DNA of 64,000 bases from Luteococcus peritonei. GTDB lineage: Bacteria; Actinomycetota; Actinomycetes; Propionibacteriales; Propionibacteriaceae. This document shows positions 63,236-64,000 of this stretch, in pieces (positions within the stretch are counted from its first letter, which is position 1; every line of letters starts with the position of its first letter). A program made the position numbers and the translations under genes. Under the pieces are notes generated by a model. That model was not told where the DNA came from, did not search any database, and was given only the letters and a program-made list of their open reading frames with translations. The stretch spans positions 62,001-126,000 of the forward strand of contig NZ_BAAAIX010000016.1 of assembly GCF_039526385.1 (NCBI RefSeq), read 5' to 3'.

Positions 63236-64000
63236 ATGGCCCCTTCCCGTCACAGCAGCCCACAGGCCCCCGCGCACGGTGGACACCCGGGAGGGCACCC
63301 CGGCGGGCACCCGGGAGGGCGACCCGGCGGGGGCAGGGGGCCGGGCCACGAGATCCGCACCACCTCGAGCGCCGGGCGACGGGCCGTGGCCGTCCAGGTG
63401 CTGCTGGCGTTGCTGGCCTCGCAGGGTGCCTTCTGGGTCTTCTGGGCGGTGGCCCGGCTGCTGGTCGATGCCAGCGCCGGGCGCCCTGCATCGTCTAGAC
63501 TGCTGGGGGTCGCCGCCCTGGCCGGTGTCCTCTCCGCCCTGGCCGAGGCCGGTGGCGTGCTGGTGCAGCGCTCCAGCGCCGCCACCGAGGAGGGGCTGCT
63601 GCGTCGCCGCCTGCTCTCCCACATCCTCGACCTGGGCCCGGCCCGGCAGCGCGGCCGCCGCTCAGGCAATCTGGTCTCGCTGGCCACCGACTCCGTGGAA
63701 CGGGTCGCCGCCTACCGCCAGACCTTCTTCGGCTCCCTGTTCGGCGCCTTCCTGGGGCCGCTGCTGGTGCTGCTGGCGCTGGGCCTGGCCGTCGACCCGG
63801 TGACCGCCGGGCTGCTGGCGCTCTGCCTGCCGCTGGTGCCGCTCGTCGTGGTGGGCTTCCAGAAGGCCTTTCGTGGCGTCTCCTCGCAGTCGCGGGCGGC
63901 ACGGATGGCGCTCAGCGCCCGCTTCCTGGAGGCGATCCAGGGACTGGAGACGCTGCGCCTGCTGCGCGCCGCCGCCCGCACTGCCGACGAGCTGGCCCAG
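63236..64000 (+). CDS. ABC exporter membrane domain (CydD-like), 3' partial
   Basis: The frame is open to the window end (255 codons). After a Gly/His/Pro-rich N-terminus (repeats of HPGG at about residues 17-35) come a first hydrophobic helix pair (VLLALLASQGAFWVFWAVARLLV), the cytoplasmic loop with RRRLLSHILDLGPAR and SGNLVSLATDSVERVAAYRQTF, and another helix pair. These loop features are typical of ABC_membrane exporters of the CydDC type, which export cysteine/glutathione for cytochrome bd assembly. The ATPase part lies outside the window, so subtype is inferred from the loops only. Confidence 0.75.
   Translation, partial: MAPSRHSSPQAPAHGGHPGGHPGGHPGGRPGGGRGPGHEIRTTSSAGRRAVAVQVLLALLASQGAFWVFWAVARLLVDASAGRPASSRLLGVAALAGVLSALAEAGGVLVQRSSAATEEGLLRRRLLSHILDLGPARQRGRRSGNLVSLATDSVERVAAYRQTFFGSLFGAFLGPLLVLLALGLAVDPVTAGLLALCLPLVPLVVVGFQKAFRGVSSQSRAARMALSARFLEAIQGLETLRLLRAAARTADELAQ
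63279..63328 (+). repeat. short tandem repeat encoding HPGG units
   Basis: Four imperfect 12-base units (CACCCGGGAGGG, CACCCCGGCGGG, CACCCGGGAGGG and a CGA-leading variant) encode HPGG-HPGG-HPGG-RPGG in the N-terminus of the ABC exporter. Confidence 0.8.

Noticed and set aside
63279..63328. CRISPR-like short repeats
   Set aside because: The repeats are 12-base coding units without spacers, inside an open reading frame; no cas genes are present.

Overview
The window is a GC-rich actinobacterial chromosome segment. Gene order and gene style suggest Propionibacteriales, probably Propionibacteriaceae, but that assignment is inference because there is no rRNA gene here. The evidence for an actinobacterium is the order TIGR03960 radical SAM gene / DUF2344 gene / rne / rplU / rpmA / obgE / proBA / nadD / rsfS, the presence of actinobacterial mIHF between pyrF and gmk, a helicase-dead PriA, and widespread leaderless promoters.

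Layout. 1-0.7 kb holds the end of a CPBP membrane protease. 1-20 kb is a conserved housekeeping block: tRNA modification-type radical SAM protein, RNase E/G, L21, L27, Obg, proline synthesis, NAD synthesis, RsfS and a tRNA-Ala. It is interrupted by accessory inserts: a secreted propeller-like protein, two tandem DUF3352 genes, a self-regulated XRE/membrane-protein operon, and an ornithine cyclodeaminase-family gene lodged between proB and proA. 20-25.7 kb is an accessory zone with an SPFH-Arc pair, a DksA/TraR protein, two frameshifted genes (PrpF-like and solute-binding-like), a hydrolase and a pentapeptide-repeat protein. 25.7-26.8 kb holds efp-nusB. 26.8-32.9 kb holds a transporter, a polyol-type dehydrogenase divergent from a fused dihydroxyacetone kinase, and an OafA-type acyltransferase.

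33-54.3 kb is the pyrimidine and central-information block: carA-carB-pyrD, then a frameshifted HNH endonuclease and an MFS gene, then pyrF, mihF, gmk, rpoZ, coaBC, metK, (ThrE exporter on the other strand), priA, fmt, rsmB, a NUDIX gene and rpe. 54.3-59.9 kb is an oligopeptide-type ABC importer operon (permease, permease, lipoprotein, fused double ATPase), apparently preceded by a short leaderless leader peptide. 59.9-64 kb holds an SdpI-like protein, an aldo/keto reductase, a PAC2 protein, a second zinc alcohol dehydrogenase and the start of an ABC exporter that runs off the window.

How it works together. Core genes are packed with TGATG, ATGA or GTGA start/stop overlaps, so many are translationally coupled. 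About twenty genes with no Shine-Dalgarno sequence have a TANNNT-like -10 box exactly 6 or 7 nt before the start codon, which marks them as leaderless; this rule also decides several start codons. Four single-base frameshifts fall only in three accessory genes, while the core genes are all intact.
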